A stretch of 64,000 nt of DNA from positions 73,733,597 to 73,797,596 of the forward strand of contig OZ035962.1 in NCBI GenBank assembly GCA_964034945.1, given 5' to 3'. Below are positions 35,519 through 47,446 of this stretch, in pieces. Position numbers and translations under genes: made by a program. This DNA comes from Chrysopilus asiliformis (lineage: Eukaryota; Arthropoda; Insecta; Diptera; Rhagionidae). The notes beneath the pieces are model-generated. The model did not search any database. It was given only the letters and a program-made list of their open reading frames with translations, and was not told the origin of the DNA. Each line of letters opens with the position of its first letter. Position 1 is the stretch's first letter.

Positions 35519-35989
35519 ATGGTTACAAGTACAAAGGTAAATAAAATGATTATTTTATTTTTCTAAAATACTTTTTAAATTTAATTTGGACTTGATTATT
35601 TTAAAGGTTTCTATGCGCTCGAGCCGTTAGCAATATGAATTGTACATCGTAGCGCTCGACGCCGTCTGGGACGAACTTGTGACACAATTAAATGCGGCTG
35701 GATCTGGTCCAGTGATATCTACGGACCAGTAGAAAACGGTAAAGATATACATTTATATGTACACCAAAGGATACATAACTTTAAAATGACAATTATTTCA
35801 AAGCGTTTTACTAACTGGAAAAATAGCACCCGTGCTAAAGTTCGGCGTATTTTAGAGCGTAGCAAGAGGACGGGAGGCGGCGAAATTCATCAAGAGGCCC
35901 TAACCGATCTTGAGGAAAGAGCCCTTCAAGTTTGGGGGAAGGTTGCGGTGTATGGGAGTCCCAGGATAGCAATTACCAGTACAAAGTAG
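35519..35989 (+). pseudogene. Harbinger-type Myb-like accessory gene, decayed
   Basis: Three exon-like parts: MVTSTK at 35519-35536 with a donor GTAAAT; a second piece 35608-35739 with QYELYIVALDAVWDELVTQL and two in-frame TAGs; a third after TTTCAAAG (35821-35989) reading FTNWKNSTRAKVRRILE and LTDLEERALQVWG. The layout parallels the intact Myb-like gene at 60827-61671. Upstream (35128-35245) GTCCTTTATTT occurs four times. Confidence 0.6.
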
Positions 35990-36348
35990 TCAGAATGTAA
36001 GTATCAATATTTTTCGTTTGATTTTAGATTTAATATGTATTCTTAAAATATTACCAGTCAAATATTTTAATTTGTTTATTAAAATATAGGCACTCTACTG
36101 ACAAAATACTCAACTCTTCCACTTGAACGCAACAAGACTTCGACTGAATTCTGCTAGTTGGCAACATTGATTCATCAGAAAGTTAGCAAAGTCAGACGAC
36201 ATGATACGTTTAAGGCTTGAAATGTTTGATCAGCGATTCCCGAGTTTTTATTTACGCAAGCGCAATTCTTTTGCAAAGAGGTACGTCGAAAGCAAAGCTG
36301 AAAATTATAAGGTCTCTAAAATAATTTATTTTTGATTTAGATACTGTC

Positions 36349-37660
36349 ATGGCACCTAAAAGAAAATGCTGCCTCAATGAACAATTGCGTGAGGAATTTC
36401 TTTTCATTACCAAAATGGAAATAGAATATGATGTTAAGTGTGCAAAATGTTTTGCCACTTTTAATATTGCTAACACCGGAAGAGTTGCAATAAAACAGCA
36501 CTTACAAACATTCAAACACAAAGCAGCTGATCAACAGGCTGTATCAACTAAAAAGGTTACTTCATTCACCAGAAGAGAAAGATTTGATGATCGTGAAAAA
36601 TCTTTGGCTTTAAAAGAAGCTGTTTGGTGTTATCATGCTGTACAACACAATCAGAGTTTTCGATCAAATGACTGCACCTCGAAATTAATTAAAAAGTGTT
36701 TTGTTGAACAGTATTCATGTATTCTGATGAACAGTATTCATGAACTAAAGCAGAAGCTATTGTTCTAAACATCATTGCTGCACATGATGAAACTTTGTTA
36801 AAAAATGATTTGAATATTGCAAATTACATTACTGTCTATTCAGACTGTTCAAAACATGGCAGCATAAAAATATGTACTTTATTAGTCAGGTATTTTTTAC
36901 CGAGAGTAGGTATAAAAGTGAAAGTATTCACTGTAAAACAGGTACCAGGTGAAAATTCTGATATTTTGTCAACTACCATTAAAAGATCTTTAGATAAATA
37001 TGAATGTATTAAAAAATTAGTTGCAATGTGTGCAGATTACACTAATTGTAATTTCGGTGGCGCTCGTAGACAGGGTGCGAATAACGTTTTTCAAAAAATA
37101 AAAAATATGTGCGGCAATGAGCTAATTGGTGTTAATTGTGCTGATCACATATGCAATAATTGTATTAATATTGGTGTGGAGTGTTTACCAGTTGATATAG
37201 AAATAATAACTATCAAAATATATTCATACTTTTATATTTACACAATAAAAGTCTAGAATTTGAAGGAAATTTGTGATAAAATAGACATTCTGTTTGAGAC
37301 TCAAACTATATTTCCTAAAGGAAGAAAAATGTCCCACAATCATCAAGACATTTTTTAATTATCCATTTGCTGAAGCATGATTATTTTTTGTTCACAGCCA
37401 AGCTTCAACTTTCCATAAACACATCCAGAAAATTGAAGCGCAAAATATTTTAATGTGCGAAACTTTTATTTATTTTAATGAATTAAAACTTCAATTGACT
37501 GAACGTAAAACACAAAAGTTCATACCAATTAATATAAAAAAAAATGATTTCTCAGTTGGAAAATATTGGTACATTTTGGAGAAAGCACCCAGCATTGTGC
37601 ACGTGGCACACTTTAATATTGTACCCCCACTTTGTGGAACCGTCAATGTAACACACTTAT
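36349..37660 (+). pseudogene. hAT transposase relic, same group as the 22 kb element
   Basis: ATG at 36349 after an acceptor-like GATTTAG. It carries a BED-type finger (CAKCFATFNI, HLQTFKHK), FRSNDCTSKLI, the core VYSDCSKHGS and CADYTNCNFGGARRQGANNVF and later a scrambled C-terminal half. At least four frame breaks. Positions of the shared motifs match the transposase at 22212. No ends or target duplication identified. Confidence 0.75.
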
Positions 37661-38082
37661 AAATTTACTTCCTTCTTGTAAGCCATCGTGTTAAAATCAC
37701 ATGTCAATATAATACTTAATATTATTCACGTGTTTTATTCCATTGTGCTAACAGGTTATGGCATAAAAAGTCGATATCGAGAAGGAAGTGAGTCGGTAAG
37801 ATTATAGAATCGTAATAAGAGAAATCGTCGTCTGATCGTTTACAATCGAGGTATCATCACAGTGTGTGGGGAGCGACAGAGTACAATCAATCGTGTACGC
37901 TAAGATTGAACCGTTCCAGTTCGGCCTGAATTTTTACGCGTGTATCGTGAGTGTCTGCGGCCATTTCAAGGCATAGTTCATTCTTCTGTTGACATTTGTG
38001 AATTTATCATTTGTAGATTGTGTGTTGTCAGTTGTGTTGACGTGGATTTCTTGAGATTTTTTGTTGCCTAGCTTCGACCAAG

Positions 38083-38857
38083 ATGCCACCAAAAAGTGTA
38101 GTTTGGGAACATTTTGAGAAAGTAGATAATCACGCTAAGTGTCGACATTGTGGAGTAAAAATTAAAATATGTGGGAACACTACCAATTTGAAAAACCATC
38201 TCGAACACAAGCGTCCCAAAATTGTTGTGAAGAGACCAGCACAGAACGAGACGGAGGCCGTTGAAAATTAAAATAAAAAACAAAAACCATGTGCCAGTAC
38301 TTCTTCGTCGAATACACTTACAGTGAGTCAACCTTTGATTAACACGGTTTTGGACAACGTGGTTTCTCACAAAGAGGGTGGGTCTTTAAATCATAAGATT
38401 ACTCAAAGCATGGTGTACATGATTTGCAAGGACATGCAACCTTTATGAACATGCAGGATTCCGGAAATTTCTTAAGACAACTGCACCACTTTACACTGTG
38501 CCTACTCGCAAAACCATACGCAGTGCTATTATTGATAAATATGATCTTGTATCCCGTTTGTTCAAAGCCGAGTTGAAATCTGTAGAGTCGTATTGTTTCA
38601 CCACTGATATCTGGACAGATCTGCAAAATAGGAGCTTTCTAAGTTTGACAGTACATTATCTTGATGCTGATAAGGATTGTGTTGTCAAAGGTACAATTGG
38701 AATATTCAATCTTACCGAACGGCACAATGCTGAGTACATTGTGCAGGAAATGAAATTTTTTTTTGAAGAATGGGAACTTGAATGTGAGGAAACTCTTGCC
38801 GTCATCTCTGATAATGCAGCAAACATCACAAAGGCAGTAGAGACAATGTTGCATTGA
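38083..38857 (+). pseudogene. ZBED-type hAT transposase N-terminal half
   Basis: MPPKSVVWEHFEKVD opens a BED finger with CRHCG and NLKNHLEHK. After an in-frame TAA the reading continues (SSSNTLTVSQPLIN) and a further frame from 38498 gives TDIWTDLQNRSFLSLTVHYL and VISDNAANITKAVE, the first catalytic half of Ac/ZBED-type hAT proteins. Nothing follows, so it is truncated after about 260 codons. Confidence 0.75.
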
Positions 38858-39025
38858 AAATTGCTTTGTCTAATTTGTTTCGTTCTTCTGCTTAAAGTGT
38901 TTTATTTGAACAGACGACAGAAGTGATATCTATATTCGACCTAATTACTGTTGTTGTGCGGTGTTCGACAAAAATCTAAAATCTAAATTTACGTGCGGTT
39001 GTTTGTAGCAAGAAGAAGTAAAACA

Positions 39026-39379
39026 ATGGCGAAGTGGAGTAAATCAGATGTAGACAGTTTAATTGATGTGTGGGAAACAAAAACTATTTTATTTGACCCA
39101 TGTCACCCGGAGTATTGCAACCGAATAAAACGTGAATCGGCTTTTAATGAAATTCTAAAGGAAATAAGCATTAAAGACCTCAGTTTGAAAGGGTTAAATG
39201 TAAATTAAAAAACCTTCGATCGCAGTACATGCGGGAAAAAACTAAAATACGAAACTCCAAAAAAAAGCGGAGCTGGTACAAACGATGTATATGAAACAAA
39301 ACTGTGGTTTTTTGAAAGGCTTAACTTTCTCGAACAATACTTGGAAGGAGACAAGAGAGAATCTAATATTACATCACAT
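39026..39379 (+). pseudogene. MADF-domain gene exon with one frameshift
   Basis: ATG at 39026; KWSKSDVDSLIDVWETK and ESAFNEILKEI form a MADF domain. After a frame change near 39205 it continues with NLRSQYMREKTKI and WFFERLNFLEQYLE and ends at a donor GTAAGC at 39380. Probably a transposon accessory or decayed regulator. Confidence 0.65.
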
Positions 39380-39479
39380 GTAAGCTAAATTATTGTTTCA
39401 AATTTTTTAAACTTATAAATAATTTTTATAAAAACTTTGCAGATGCTACTAGAAGATTTATCTGCAGTAGGATTCTTGG

Positions 39480-40185
39480 CACTTATAACGATGTAGTTAT
39501 CCACAACGATGTCGTTATCGATAAATACGAATAAGAGCTTTTACGTTTGTGGTAGTGATATAAAATGGCGTTGTATTTGTTTCTCGGTGTCAACTTTCCA
39601 ATAAAATTACCCTCGACTATGACTCCGCAACACTGATCCTTCCAAAACGAATTTTCATAACGACTGCTCTCGTACCAGTCGATAAACACTAATGTTTGAG
39701 TTTCGTCCACTTAAGAATTGTTGTCGCGTTGGCAAAAACAGAATATAATGTTGAATGCGTCTTAAATGTCTAAACATTACTCGCATTTGCCTTTTCCTTA
39801 AAAAAAACGAAATTAAATTCGCCTTTACTTTGCGATCAAGTTTTTTTCTGTGACATTTTTTTGTTGTGATTGTTAAAATTTTTTCCCAAAAACGTAAAAC
39901 CTTTTCATTTGGCTAATCCAGGCAAATTCTAAAACGATTTTCGGAGACTTTTCTATTTTGGTTTTCAAAGGAAAAGTGTGCGGAAATCCATCTAGAATCG
40001 CATAAAAGCTGCCGGCTGGCCGCCTGACTTATATACATAAATACTTTTCACAGCTAAATATTACAATTTTCCGAAAGAAAATTGTTATTTGTTTACTTTT
40101 CAAAATATGTCGAATTTAAAACAAATTTTAAATTTGCCGCTACTGTCAAGATTGTATGCCGATTGCAGTGTAGCTTCTGCCTATT
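39480..40185. other. AT-rich spacer, no gene seen
   Basis: A 75-codon minus-strand frame at 39483-39710 has no family features. The right end (about 40160-40185) has one remnant heptad unit (GCAGAAGCTAC on the minus strand) belonging to repeat R1. Confidence 0.4.
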
Positions 40186-40780
40186 GACTTCTAAGTTTCT
40201 TCCTAAATAGGATAGGAATTAGGATTTGTTAGTTTGTCAAATGATGTGGTTGAATCGAGAGATGAAACCGAAATGATTTCTGGTTGGTACAGCAGGGCTA
40301 TTTATATGGGCCGAAATAGCGGTAATACTCACTCCAATTTACCTTAATTTGTGTAGTAATATATTTTGTTCTTGTTTATTAACCATACTTTAAAAGTATT
40401 GATGGAAAAGGATGGTGTAAATAAACATTCTGCAAAAGCGAACGATGTAAATATAGCCTTGTGACCGAACTACATTGGTGATGTATTGGAAGTGTAGTGA
40501 TCGCCAGCTGGAAACGTCAAGTGTATTGGAGATGTAGTGGAAACCAGCTGGAGACGTCGAGTGTAGTGGAGGTGTAATGGAAACCAGCTGGAGTCGTCAG
40601 TGACAGTTGCAATGTTTTGATTATTTTTTCCAATTTTATTTTTAGTTTTTAATTGTAGTTGGAAGTATGAGACAGGGAAATCAAGCATTTGAGGTTGATA
40701 GACTCAGCTACGGGGAGGACGTGGTAAGTCCTTTTGGTTTGGCAGCTCGTTCCCACTTGGGCGGCTGCCCCATAACTGCT
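40186..40780 (-). repeat. Promoter-bearing repeat R1, minus copy
   Basis: Reverse-complement relative of 26609-27160, with the same GGGCAGCCGCCC-like start (near 40770), CCAGCTGG-centred tandem motifs and TATAAATAG box (minus strand, near 40306). Diverged by substitutions and indels. Confidence 0.75.
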
Positions 40781-41019
40781 TAACTTTAATGATTGTTTTC
40801 CATTTTTATAGGTGTACAGTGGGGGACCGGTATTTTGGATGATTCGTATGATGCAGTGTCATCATGTTGAGGCGTCAACACCTAACTTCAGCAATATATT
40901 TAGTGTCATTTTTGAATAGATGTAAATAATTTGCTGTTAGTTTTTGTTTTTTCTTTTTTCTGAAATTAATAAGTTTTGGAAGTTTTAAAAAAATGGAAAT
41001 AAGAACCGGATAAAAGTAA

Positions 41020-41385
41020 TGAATGTGAAAAAAGTACCAGATAAAATTGACGAAAATGATGACGGCGTTTTCAATCCAAGAATTGTAAAAAAAATCATAC
41101 GGAATGGACTAAATATTATGTTAGAAGCAATTTTTCCTTATTTTTTATAGATTTGCCAAGCAATTTAAATATATTTTGCAAGAAAAAAAAATCTTACATA
41201 AAAAAACATTGAAATTAATAAATTTTCCTTTCGAGTTTCATTTCCGGTGACTGAAAAGTGTTCGAGTAAATTTCCGAAAATGAATGAAAAATATCTGATC
41301 GAATTCGAGTTAGCTGATACCGCTTTAAACATTTCCGTGCATTTCATTTTCGATTCGAGTTCCCTGATAAGGCCTCTACTTATTA
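41020..41385. repeat. Diverged third copy of part of the tandem-duplicated unit
   Basis: Similar to 8265-8640 and 10123-10498 over the whole span, for example TTTTTTATAGATTT.CCAAGC and GTGTTCGAGTAAATTTCCG, with scattered differences. So the duplicated unit contains an older dispersed element. Confidence 0.85.
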
Positions 41386-41608
41386 CCAACAGATTGCACA
41401 GAAAAGTATAAATTTATTTTAAAAAATGCACGTATTTTGCGGTTAATTTAAGGATTGATTGGCTGATCAAAGAATCCACTACAAGAGTGTGAGCAGGGGT
41501 TGTGACAGGGGAAGCAACATGGGCTAGAAGACTCCTGAGACTTATTTACTGCAGCTTTTCAGCCAAGTGTATTTCGGTTTTTTTTTTTTAATATTCAATT
41601 TAAACGTA

Positions 41609-41677
41609 ATGCCTCGTACTTGCTATGTGCCGTGCTCTAACAAATTCACTTTGTCCGATATTGTCATTATACAATAA
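41609..41677 (+). pseudogene. THAP-like N-terminal fragment
   Basis: MPRTCYVPCSNKFTL then a stop: the same kind of THAP start as at 8160 and 10018, again close to this repeat family (here downstream of it). Confidence 0.4.
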
Positions 41678-41689
41678 AAAAGTGTTTGT

Positions 41690-42640
41690 TCTAAATATAT
41701 TTTTGAATTTCATACTCAATTTTTTCCCCATTATATGTAAATTTGTTTATTTAAAAAATCATAAAATTACAAAAATGGTTTTTGTTTTCATTTTCATTCC
41801 CTCCAAATTTATTTAACCGCTAATATAGGAACCTAATTGATAAAGAACCGCAAAAAAAAATCGGAAACTTCATGCCGGCGCCATGTTAGGCAATTCATCA
41901 GCGACCCTACTTGGCCATGTATATGCGGTAGTAACTCTATTAGTGCATGGCTTAATACATATAGAGGGTCTTGATCGTTGCAATGAAATGTCATGCAAAA
42001 TGTAAACAAAAGTGCCAGCACTTTTCTGTATGTATTAGAAAAAGGGTGTTCTTCATGATTGCCATTTCATGATTCGCATATTTGCTTGAATAAAATTCAC
42101 CTTTTTTGCACTCTGCGACAATACAAGCAAACATCATATTTGATGTTTTTTGGTCGAGTGTATGGCAGCAGAAAGAGAAAGTAAGACAACAAAACCAATT
42201 TCTATAGTGTAGTGCTTACTCTAGTGGAAGTTAATGGGGAAATGCTTACTTTCCATTCTTTATAATAGTTGTTCCCTGGTAATATACACAAGTTTCCGGC
42301 AACTTGTCTCCGCGTGTAGCACAAACTAGCAACTTTTTGTACCGTGTATCGGTTGAAAGTTTCCCCGTGTACAAGTGGCTGTTCACGTTCTAGGCCAGGC
42401 ATCATCAACTCGTGGCTCGGCTGACGCAACACACAGATTGGCTTTAACAGCGTAGCCACTATAATCGACCTTTTATTGTGTGCTGTAAATGCTTGTGTGT
42501 TGCGGCTTCGGATCGCAGGAATAAAACGAACCGTGCTTTGAGTTGGAATCGGTGCATTATTAGCATGACGCATTTCATTTTAAATCAGTTCGTGTCAAGC
42601 CATTGCCCCGGAAGGTAGTGTTTCATTGAACTGTATTTTT
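41690..42640. other. Unassigned region
   Basis: A 123-codon minus-strand frame (42202-42573) has composition typical of chance. No recognised gene or RNA. Confidence 0.35.
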
Positions 42641-42689
42641 ATTTGTAGTGGTTATAAATTTTGATTGTAAAGGGAACGACAGTTACTTT

Positions 42690-43510
42690 GATGATCCCTG
42701 TTCTTGGCGAATGGTAAACAAACTTACGCTGCAAATTCCTCTGATCGACGCCAACAGCTCAAAGGGCTGCTGGCGCATCAGAATGGAATAAGCATTCAGA
42801 AGGAAAAGTGTTCTTGAACCGATCAGTGTTAAGTTCGATCAGTTCATATTAAAGTAAAAGCAATTTATAATTGAAGTAAAAATTTATACACTGCCGGTCA
42901 AAAAAACTTGACCGATGATAAAAAAAACCAATTTTTCGACTTTTCACTCATGTTTCATGTATTGTAAATGTTTTAATTCGACAATTTCTGAAAGAATGTA
43001 CATAACTGAAGCTTATTCAACATTTTTTTTGTAATTTTATTATATTCTTAAGAGTGACAAATTTACCTTTATTTCCGTATTTTTAGTTATTAAACGCTTA
43101 TTACACATGAACGGTCATACTCGTGATAATAACAAGGAATCAAATGATGAAAAATTGTCGTTGGCGATTGTTGACAGTACATAAACAATGATGCGTGATC
43201 GGGTGCGCTCGACCGACTTGGCCGCGTTTCCTCGAGCCGAGGCGATTGCAGCCGAGAAAAGTCGATAATAGTCGAATATCGATCAATTCAAAATTGAAAA
43301 TGTCTATTCTCTTATCATTCACCTTGAATGTATATAAAAAACCTAAACTTGCACATACAATGGGAGTGAAAAATCGAAAAATTGGTTTTTTTTATCATCG
43401 GTCAAGTTTTTTTGACCGGCAGTGCAAGTAAAATCAGTTTATAGTAGAAGTAAAATCAGTTATCTTAATAAATAGTTAATGACTATCTGAGAGTTTTATT
43501 ACTATACGGA
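42690..43510 (+). repeat. LTR-like sequence related to the 43.8 kb solo LTR, split by a MITE
   Basis: GGCGAATGGTAAACAAAC, CTTACGCTGC and CAGCTCAAAGGGCTGCTGGC at 42707-42775 match the solo LTR at about 44017-44090, followed by similar AGTTCATATTAAAGT-type repeats. The element at 42889-43424 interrupts it. Ends are uncertain. Confidence 0.5.
42889..43424. mobile_element. Tc1-like MITE with about 60-bp inverted repeats
   Basis: The ends match in reverse over about 60 bp, starting CACTGCCGGTCAAAAAAACT. The left flank is TA, the right flank CA, so the TA duplication has one change. 536 bp, no transposase. Confidence 0.85.
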
Positions 43511-43841
43511 CACGACATACTGCTCAGAATACTGTGTTCGTCAATGCGCGTGACACGACGCGCAAAAAAAAAGAAATCAAAAGCCGTCAAAGTAAAAATG
43601 GTGATTAAATATAAATTTTTCAAAAATATTTTGTGTCACGGTCACGATGAAACAAGAAATTCACTGTCGATTTTTTTGGAGTTTAAGATATTTTTTTTCA
43701 TTGGAATAAAATTATTACTACGGATAGAGACTTTTGGAAATTTGAAGATCAGAACGGAATTGTAATCCCGGACGTATTGATTGTCCCTCTCGTTTCCCAA
43801 TATATTTATTCGTCGTGGTTTTTTATCAAATACTTTACATT

Positions 43842-44535
43842 TGTGACGGCCCTAACCGTCACCCCCTAATTACCATATCGCCGGCCCTGGCAGACGGGAA
43901 CACGAACTGCTGATTTAACAGAAGCGTTTCCGTCGGCCAAAGGCGAAACCAGACACCGCTGGCATCGTAAGCAAAACACGCTTACGATGCACACAAGTGG
44001 CTGTTCACGTTTCGGGCGAATGGTAAACAACGCGCTTACGCTGCGAATTCCTTTGACCAACGCCAGCAGCTCAAAGGGCTGCTGGCAGTCGAAGATGGAA
44101 AAGTAAGTCAGAAGAAGATTGTGAGTGGAAGCGATCGCTCGAAGAGATTGTTTTAAAACCCAAGTTAATAATTTAAATAGTTATTTATTCAAGTTTAATT
44201 AAAGAGATCGATAATTTAATAGTTATTCATTCATGCTTAATTAAAGTAATTGTTGTAGACATTGTTTTAAAACCCAAGTTAATAATTCAAATAGTTATTT
44301 ATTCAAGTTTAATTAAGTGATCGATAATTTAATTATTAATTCCTGTTTGATTAAAGTGATCGTTGCAGAGATTGTTTAAACCAAATTTAGTAATTCAAAT
44401 AGTTATTCATTCATGTTTAATTAAGTGACCGTTTGTAGAGGTTGTTCTAAACAATTAATAAAGTACAGTAATTAACCAGTTATTTTTTCGTGTTTTGCTC
44501 CCCTAAATATCTTTCTTCTAACTCGGACCACAACA
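43842..44535 (+). mobile_element. Solo LTR (694 bp), TGTGACGG...ACAACA family
   Basis: Starts TGTGACGGCC, ends GGACCACAACA, and is flanked by CATT on both sides (43838-43841, 44536-44539). Internal AT-rich repeats of GTTATTTATTCAAG-like units account for its extra length over the 535-bp relative at 55706. No internal retroelement region, so it arose by LTR-LTR recombination. Confidence 0.88.
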
Positions 44536-44823
44536 CATTCAATACGACCTTGAGGCGCTCAAACGCTGAAATCGGTCCAGTTCTTACAATTTCAAAGGAG
44601 GTTTTCATTGATGCAGACGTAATTATGCCAGAATTCACTAAATTACATTTTATTCTTTCTGTGTGAGAATATTTTGCATTAAATTGACTTTAGTGAACTT
44701 TGACATGACGACTGCGATATTTTAAGTGAGTTGTAATTTTTAAAAACAGAATTAATTTTTGTTGTAATTTTCAAACTCAGGATAAAATACGTAATTGATT
44801 TTTTTAATTTTGAACATATTTAG

Positions 44824-45278
44824 GTTATCAGAAAATATTTAGAAGACGAGGAAGGCGCTCTTGTTTTGGAGCAATACAAAACTTCTAATGCTTTAACTGA
44901 CAAATCCAGAAGACTTTTGGTCAGATTTCTGGCTCAATTTATGAACAAAAAATTTGGTGATTATCCAGAAAAACAAGAAAAGCTTAAAATCGCACAAATT
45001 ACAACCGAGCTTGTTCCCGGCTTCCGCTCTAGGATCAAATATTTTGGATCTGTAAGTATCTTATTACTCATTTATTTAGTTTTTTAGGAACAATTTTTCA
45101 ATCCGGAGAACAACACAGATACTTTGTGAACCAACTTAAATTCAAAAAAGCTAAAAAAAAGAAAATTATCTTGTGGATTCAAGAATTCCTGAGAGGAAGA
45201 AGAAGTAGCAGTTCAAGAAGTTCCAAAATTAAGCAAAGAGCAATTAATCTTTTTCCAAAAAGTATAAGCATGAAATAA
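44824..45278 (+). pseudogene. SAMD3-like gene fragment (two exons), one frame break
   Basis: Exon-like 44824-45051 (acceptor TTTAG, donor GTAAGT) reads YLEDEEGALVLEQYK, RRLLVRFLAQFM and KLKIAQITTELVPGFRSR. The continuation after TTTTTTAG at 45087 reads QFFNPENNT, shifts frame, and goes on VNQLKFKKAKKKK to a stop at 45276-45278. This central block is typical of uncharacterised SAM-domain/SAMD3-like proteins in fish and arthropods. Related N-terminal sequence is at 52475-53427. Confidence 0.55.
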
Positions 45279-45279
45279 C

Positions 45280-45690
45280 TAGGCAATACTAACATCTACG
45301 CCGTACAGGGCGCCAAAGTGCCATTTGGTGAACAACAATACAAATTTTGAGTCCTGTCTTTGAAGGATTTCGATTATGTCATTGCGTTGGGAATACTTGG
45401 GAACCTAGAAATCCAAAAGGACACTCTCCTGTGACAAGTAATTTCCGAACGCCATGGGATCAAAGTTGGTAAAAATTCAGTTTTTTTTTTCTATTTTCGA
45501 ATTTTTAACACATATTTTTTACTTTATTAAGTCCTTAGTATAGAAAAATTTTATCATCAAAATGAAAACATATTTGGGCTACTATAAGAAAAATTAAAAA
45601 TTTGTAGTACTACAGTTTTTTCTTAAAAATTGTTATTCCAGAATTCTGGGCATTCTAAAAATACTATTTTTTCGCGAAATTTCGTTTACC
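45280..45690. other. Spacer, no gene seen
   Basis: AT-rich; nothing recognised. Confidence 0.35.
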
Positions 45691-45695
45691 ATTAA

Positions 45696-46609
45696 CACCC
45701 CGATTATCTTAGACCATTCACTAAAAACGACGCATTTTATTTCATTTCACTGAAAGTGAAATTTTTAATTATCTTAGACTCATGACCGATTCGTGAAATA
45801 GTGCGAAACTTATATGGCATCACTGCAATGAAGGTTACAAATCTCACCGCAGCACAAAGCTCACGGGAACCTATTTCGTTGCGTATGCACTAGCTATACG
45901 ACTCAATATACTTTTGTGGATAAACTTCAAAATTAACTTTTGAAGTTTCAAATTTTAAGGTTTTGAGTATTTTGTTTGCGAATACTAATTAGAAAAACGT
46001 ATTTCAAGCGTCAGTTAAGTTTATTTATAGAAGAAAAATGAGCTCCCTGGAAATGTTCGAATCGGATGACGAAGTTTCGGATACAGATTACCGACAAATC
46101 AGGCGAAACTTGAGAGACAATTCCAATCCTCTGGAATTGCCGGAAGAATTGTAAACATTTTTTATTTTACTATGTAAAATTATTGTTATGTTTTTTTCAG
46201 GTTTGTAAAAATTTTTCGCGTTAATAAAACGGCTTTTAGTTGGGTTCTAGAGCTCCTAAACCAAAACCTTCCCTCTACTATGCGATCCACTTCTGTTCTT
46301 CCCATTTTAAAATTTGCGGGGACGTTGCGGTTTCAAATTGTTTTACATTAGTAATTTTATAGCTAAAATTTGTGATTATCAAATGTTACAATTGAAAGAA
46401 TAGTAATAATAAACACCCTCGTTGATTTTCCATACATTTTCCATCCATCAATTACCGCTGTCGATCACAAAATAGCAGCCGACTTGAAATGTCACTTTTT
46501 GCGACAAATTTCGCAAAAAAAGGCTAACATGATTGGGTTTTTTTTACATAATCCCGATAACCAAATGAAGTGAAATTCGTCGATTCACGAGTCTTAAATA
46601 ATCGGGGTG
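45696..46609 (+). mobile_element. PIF-Harbinger nonautonomous element (914 bp)
   Basis: Inverted ends CACCCCGATTATC...GATAATCGGGGTG with further matching subterminal sequence, flanked by TAA (45693-45695 and 46610-46612), the 3-bp duplication of Harbinger elements. It retains the start of the transposase gene. Confidence 0.85.
46038..46351 (+). pseudogene. Harbinger transposase N-terminus (two exons)
   Basis: Exon 46038-46150 starts MSSLEMFESDDEVSD and holds RRNLRDNSNPLELPEE. The donor GTAAAC at 46151 and acceptor TTTCAG at 46200 join in phase to FVKIFRVNKTAFSWVL. The catalytic half is absent. The pattern RRNLRDxxNPxxLPE plus FRVNK is HARBI1-like. Confidence 0.75.
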
Positions 46610-46660
46610 TAAATGTAAATATCTGAAACTTGTGTTGCCGAGCCTACACTAAGAGTTTAA

Positions 46661-47277
46661 CAGCCTTATTAATAAAAAAATCCCTATCACGGAGATAACT
46701 TATGTGCTAACTAACTCTGAGATAGCAAACTTATACATTAGTTAACTATTCTTATTAATAAAAATGTTTCCTTCATATAATAGCTAACACGTGTTTTATT
46801 TAAAAATTTAGCTTGAATACGGCAACCCTTGTGCCGAATTGTACCAAAAAATACGAAAATCTTTTACATTTGAGTCATATTTGGGTTTTTTAAATCCGTT
46901 TCCTTGGAGACGATATTAAAATAGGAGTGAAATTAGTGTTTTTATTTTAATTGTGATTGACTCCAAAGTAATTAAAAATGGAAAATTTAAAAATTTAACG
47001 AAAGCAATCAGAAAATTGGTGTTCAAGTGATAAGGTAATATAATATAACAACATAAATTGTATTTTTTTAATGTATCATTGCTTCTTCCAGTCTTTTTTG
47101 CAAGAGTTATGCGCCGTCAAGAGTTATCAACTCCTTAACTCGAGGAAATCGGTATGTTAGCTAACACAGAGTTAACTAACGTCAGTTAACTCTTAAAATT
47201 TTTTATTAATAAGAATTTCGAGTTATCCACTGCGTAAACCATTGATAAAAATTAACTAACGTTTATTAATAAGGCTG
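46661..47277. mobile_element. Harbinger-type MITE (617 bp)
   Basis: Inverted ends CAGCCTTATTAATAAA, flanked by TAA on both sides (46658-46660 and 47278-47280). Several internal GTTAACTAAC motifs. A short exon-like start near 46978 (MENLK, donor GTAATA at 47035) hints at a deleted Myb-like gene. Confidence 0.82.
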
Positions 47278-47446
47278 TAAGTGTTTTATTACAATGACTC
47301 AGAAAAATTCCACGGGGTTTCCGTAATTACCCCAATGAATCATATAATAAAAAAGTTATTAGAGAAATTGGTTTATTAGGGTAGTCAGTTCTTAAAGACG
47401 AAATCAGTTAATACCGAAATCGGCAAAGCAACAAGTTAAATTAAAA

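Noticed and set aside
42202..42573. 123-codon minus-strand frame
   Set aside because: No family resemblance and no splice or start context; similar lengths arise by chance here.
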